Of a stretch of 7,199 nucleotides of DNA, positions 5,324 to 7,199 are shown piece by piece. The stretch spans positions 1 to 7,199 of the forward strand of contig VBLN01000115.1 in the NCBI GenBank assembly GCA_005878685.1. The letters run 5' to 3'. A program made the position numbers and the translations under genes. Positions within the stretch are counted from its first letter, which is position 1; each line of letters starts with the position of its first letter. The stretch is from Deltaproteobacteria bacterium (lineage in GTDB: Bacteria; Desulfobacterota; Binatia; UBA9968). Under the pieces are notes generated by a model. That model made no database searches. It was not told where the DNA came from and worked only from the letters and a program-made list of their open reading frames with translations.

Positions 5324-6307
5324 CTATTTAAGGGCTTCGGAAGCGAGCGAGAAGTCGAAGATGCGCTCCGGCGCGACCGGCTCTTTGACTCCGAGTGCCT
5401 CACGGCCCGAGTCGAGGATCTCCTTGGCCGCTTCAGGGCTTAGGATACCTGTCAGCGAGATGCCCTGGAAATCGTCCTCATACATCCGGCGCGCCAGCCG
5501 CGCCTCTTTGATGCCGAGCCGCTTCTGGATGTACGGAATCATGACCTCGGGATTATCCTGATAGAACTTGAGCGATCGACCCCATATTTTTAGAAAGCGC
5601 ACGATCTTCGCCCGCTTCTGCTTGAGGCTCGCCTCGGTGGCGACGACGCCGGCCTGGAGGTAGCGCAGGTGGTCCTTACCCCGGGCCATCACGCGGTATC
5701 CCTGATCCTGGGCCAGATAGGTCGACGGCGGCGTCAGCATTCCCCCGGCCACCTTGCCGGTGAGCAGCGATTGAAGCCGCGACGCGGTGTCCATGCTGAG
5801 CAGCGTCACGTCCCTTTGCGGATCCAAGCCCTTGGCTTGAAGAATGCGCCGCATGATCACCGCGGCGGTCCCCTCCAGAGAGCCCACAGCAATCGCCTTT
5901 CCTTTCAGATCCGCCGGCGCAGTGATCGACGGGGCGACGACGAGCTCATGCTGAGGCCGGTCGTGGGTGACGGAGATGATCCTGAGCGGAAGGCCGCGAA
6001 GGGCGGCGGCAAAGCCGCTTCCGGCATGGCAGGTGACGTCGATCTCTCCGGACATCAAGCTGCTGATCCCGATGACGCCTCGAACCACAAGGATCTGAAG
6101 ATCGAGACCCTCCTGGGTGAAGAAGCCTCTCTCCTGCCCGTAATAGAGGTGAACGAAGCTCAAGGTGGGGCCGGGGATGCTGATGAAAAAGCGCTCGGCG
6201 GCGATGGTTTCCGCGGCGCATAAGAAAAACCCGGCGAGGATGATCATGGCAGCGACCGCCCGCCGGCGGCTCCAAAAGGGCGGATGTCTTTTTCCTGGCT
6301 TTTCCAT
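5324..6307 (-). CDS. ABC transporter substrate-binding protein, NMT1/SsuA/TauA-like
   Basis: The protein has 327 residues, typical of the family. A signal peptide is evident: basic n-region (KRHPPFWSRRR), hydrophobic core about 18-32, cleavage near IAA/E at 37. The mature start FISIPGPTLSFVHLYYGQ is followed by ERGFFTQEGLDLQ, the standard opening of NMT1-like binding proteins. The hinge and second lobe follow: DLKGKAIAVGSLEGTAA, then LTGKVAGGML and the C-terminal YEDDFQG region. Such proteins capture sulfonates, pyrimidines, aromatic or other small organic acids for an ABC importer; the ligand cannot be read here. No permease or ATPase gene is in the window, so it is an orphan as far as can be seen. 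The start is fixed by AAGGAGG (minus strand, 6314-6320), 6 nt before the ATG. It follows the alpha-hydroxy-acid oxidase gene by 41 bp in the same operon. Confidence 0.92.
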   Translation of the reverse strand: MEKPGKRHPPFWSRRRAVAAMIILAGFFLCAAETIAAERFFISIPGPTLSFVHLYYGQERGFFTQEGLDLQILVVRGVIGISSLMSGEIDVTCHAGSGFAAALRGLPLRIISVTHDRPQHELVVAPSITAPADLKGKAIAVGSLEGTAAVIMRRILQAKGLDPQRDVTLLSMDTASRLQSLLTGKVAGGMLTPPSTYLAQDQGYRVMARGKDHLRYLQAGVVATEASLKQKRAKIVRFLKIWGRSLKFYQDNPEVMIPYIQKRLGIKEARLARRMYEDDFQGISLTGILSPEAAKEILDSGREALGVKEPVAPERIFDFSLASEALK

Positions 6308-6320
6308 CGCCTCCCTCCTT
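6308..6320 (-). promoter_or_regulatory. Strong ribosome binding site of the binding-protein gene
   Basis: Read on the minus strand, AAGGAGG (6320-6314) lies 6 nt before the ATG at 6307. It selects this start and thus the complete signal peptide. Confidence 0.8.
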
Positions 6321-6348
6321 CGAAGTGATCGCGAACGGTTCCCCCAAT

Positions 6349-7199
6349 CTATCTCAGCTGTCCGCCCGGCAGATGCGAGAAGGAGCTCATTTCATGGGCC
6401 GGGCCCAGCGGCTGGGTTTTGCACAGATGAGCGGGCCTGAGCTGATCGATGCGGCTCACTCCGAGCAAGCCCATTGTCACGGTCATCTCGCTCTCCAGCA
6501 GCTCGAGGACGCGCACCAACCCCGCCTGGCCCGCCGCTCCGAGACCCCAACCCTGAAGCTTGCCGATAGCGACCGCCTTCGCGCCCAGCGCGAGCGCCTT
6601 CAGGACATCGCTGCCGCGCACGATACCGCCGTCCAAAACGATTTCCGCTCTGCCTCCGACCGCCTCAACGATCTCCGGCAGCATTTCGATCGTCGCACGG
6701 CCGTGGTCGAGCTGCCGCCCGCCGTGATTGGAGACATAGACCGCATCGACTCCATGCTTGACGGCGAGCGCCGCGTCCTCGGGCGTGGCGACTCCCTTTA
6801 AAATAAACGGGAGGCGGGCGATCTCCTTGATCGCATCCATGGTTTCCCAGGTGAGCCCCGCCCGATGCTCGTAGCCCGTCAGCCTCCGGCTCGGCGGCAG
6901 CCAGCGATCCATCATCTGCCGCTCGCGCCTGCCGTAGATTGCCGTATCGACGGTGAGGCAAAGCGCTTTGTAGCCGGCTTTCTTCACGCGCGTGAGGAGC
7001 TCTTCGACCCATTTCAAGTCGCCCTGGACGTAGAGCTGAAATATTTTTGGGTTCGGGCTAGCGGCGGCGGTCTCCTCCAGGCTCGGCTGGGTGACGGAGC
7101 TGACAAAACTAACGGTGCCGAACTCTTGAGCAGCTTTGGCGACGGCCACGCCGCCCTCAGGCGTTATGATTTGCAGCGATCCGATGGGCGCCAGCATGA
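6349..7199 (-). CDS. FMN-dependent alpha-hydroxy-acid oxidase/dehydrogenase, N-terminus cut by window
   Basis: These flavoenzymes (glycolate oxidase, lactate and mandelate dehydrogenase) oxidise L-2-hydroxy acids to 2-oxo acids. An ATG at 7197 begins MLAPIG, but in full-length relatives this stretch is internal, about 75-80 residues in, so the gene runs past the right edge. Counting from that Met, recognisable active-site elements are QLYV (54-57, Tyr56), LTVDT (81-85, Asp84), LKGV (133-136, Lys134), SNHGGRQLD (156-164, catalytic His158 and Arg161) and DGGIVRG (189-195). The N-terminal active-site Tyr is off-window. DGGIVRG and AIGKLQGWGL replace the common DGGxRRG and xxGRP FMN-phosphate motifs; I recall IGRLQ-type variants in a subset of the family, so the enzyme may well be active. 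It is the first visible gene of an operon with a binding protein and a cyclotransferase-like enzyme. Confidence 0.93.
   Translation of the reverse strand, partial: MLAPIGSLQIITPEGGVAVAKAAQEFGTVSFVSSVTQPSLEETAAASPNPKIFQLYVQGDLKWVEELLTRVKKAGYKALCLTVDTAIYGRRERQMMDRWLPPSRRLTGYEHRAGLTWETMDAIKEIARLPFILKGVATPEDAALAVKHGVDAVYVSNHGGRQLDHGRATIEMLPEIVEAVGGRAEIVLDGGIVRGSDVLKALALGAKAVAIGKLQGWGLGAAGQAGLVRVLELLESEMTVTMGLLGVSRIDQLRPAHLCKTQPLGPAHEMSSFSHLPGGQLR

Noticed and set aside
5669..6223. 184-codon + strand open frame
   Set aside because: It is antisense to the binding-protein gene; its composition (Arg/His/Gly-rich) is that of a shadow frame.
6325..6801. 158-codon + strand open frame
   Set aside because: It is antisense to the hydroxy-acid oxidase, whose active-site motifs are clear on the other strand.

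Overview
The window reads as chromosomal DNA from an uncultured, GC-rich, Gram-negative-type bacterium. It has signal peptides, a periplasmic multiheme cytochrome, an orphan NMT1/TauA-type binding protein and family III CoA-transferases. That mix is common in soil and subsurface lineages such as Binatia/Desulfobacterota-like, Rokubacteria or Methylomirabilota, but this placement is an inference from gene content only. I see no phage, transposon, CRISPR, tRNA or rRNA signal.

Left part (1-2284): a tandem-domain family III (CaiB/BaiF) CoA-transferase enters from the left edge on the + strand. It converges with only 6 bp between stops on a secreted four-TPR protein on the minus strand. The second CoA-transferase domain lacks about 11 residues of a normally conserved stretch and lacks the usual catalytic Asp motif.

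Middle (2285-4872): a roughly 200-bp divergent region carries a 17-bp palindrome centred on a plausible -10 box for the TPR gene. It is followed by a THEP1-type P-loop NTPase (+), a periplasmic hexaheme cytochrome c (+) with a near-consensus sigma70 promoter of its own, and a small secreted Arg-rich protein (+). The 233-bp leader of that last gene holds a perfect TATAAT and a LacI-operator-like 12-bp palindrome. A strong hairpin separates these + strand genes from the right-hand operon.

Right part (4873-7199): a minus-strand operon in transcription order encodes an FMN-dependent alpha-hydroxy-acid oxidase (cut by the right edge), an NMT1-like ABC substrate-binding protein with signal peptide, and a gamma-glutamylcyclotransferase-like enzyme. 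Gaps are 41 and 7 bp, so co-transcription is likely. The set suggests uptake and oxidation of a small organic acid, but no permease or ATPase is in view and the substrate cannot be read from the sequence.

I found no convincing new multi-gene system. The items most worth a second look are the two palindromic promoter regions, the altered CoA-transferase domain, and the cytochrome with its small secreted neighbour.
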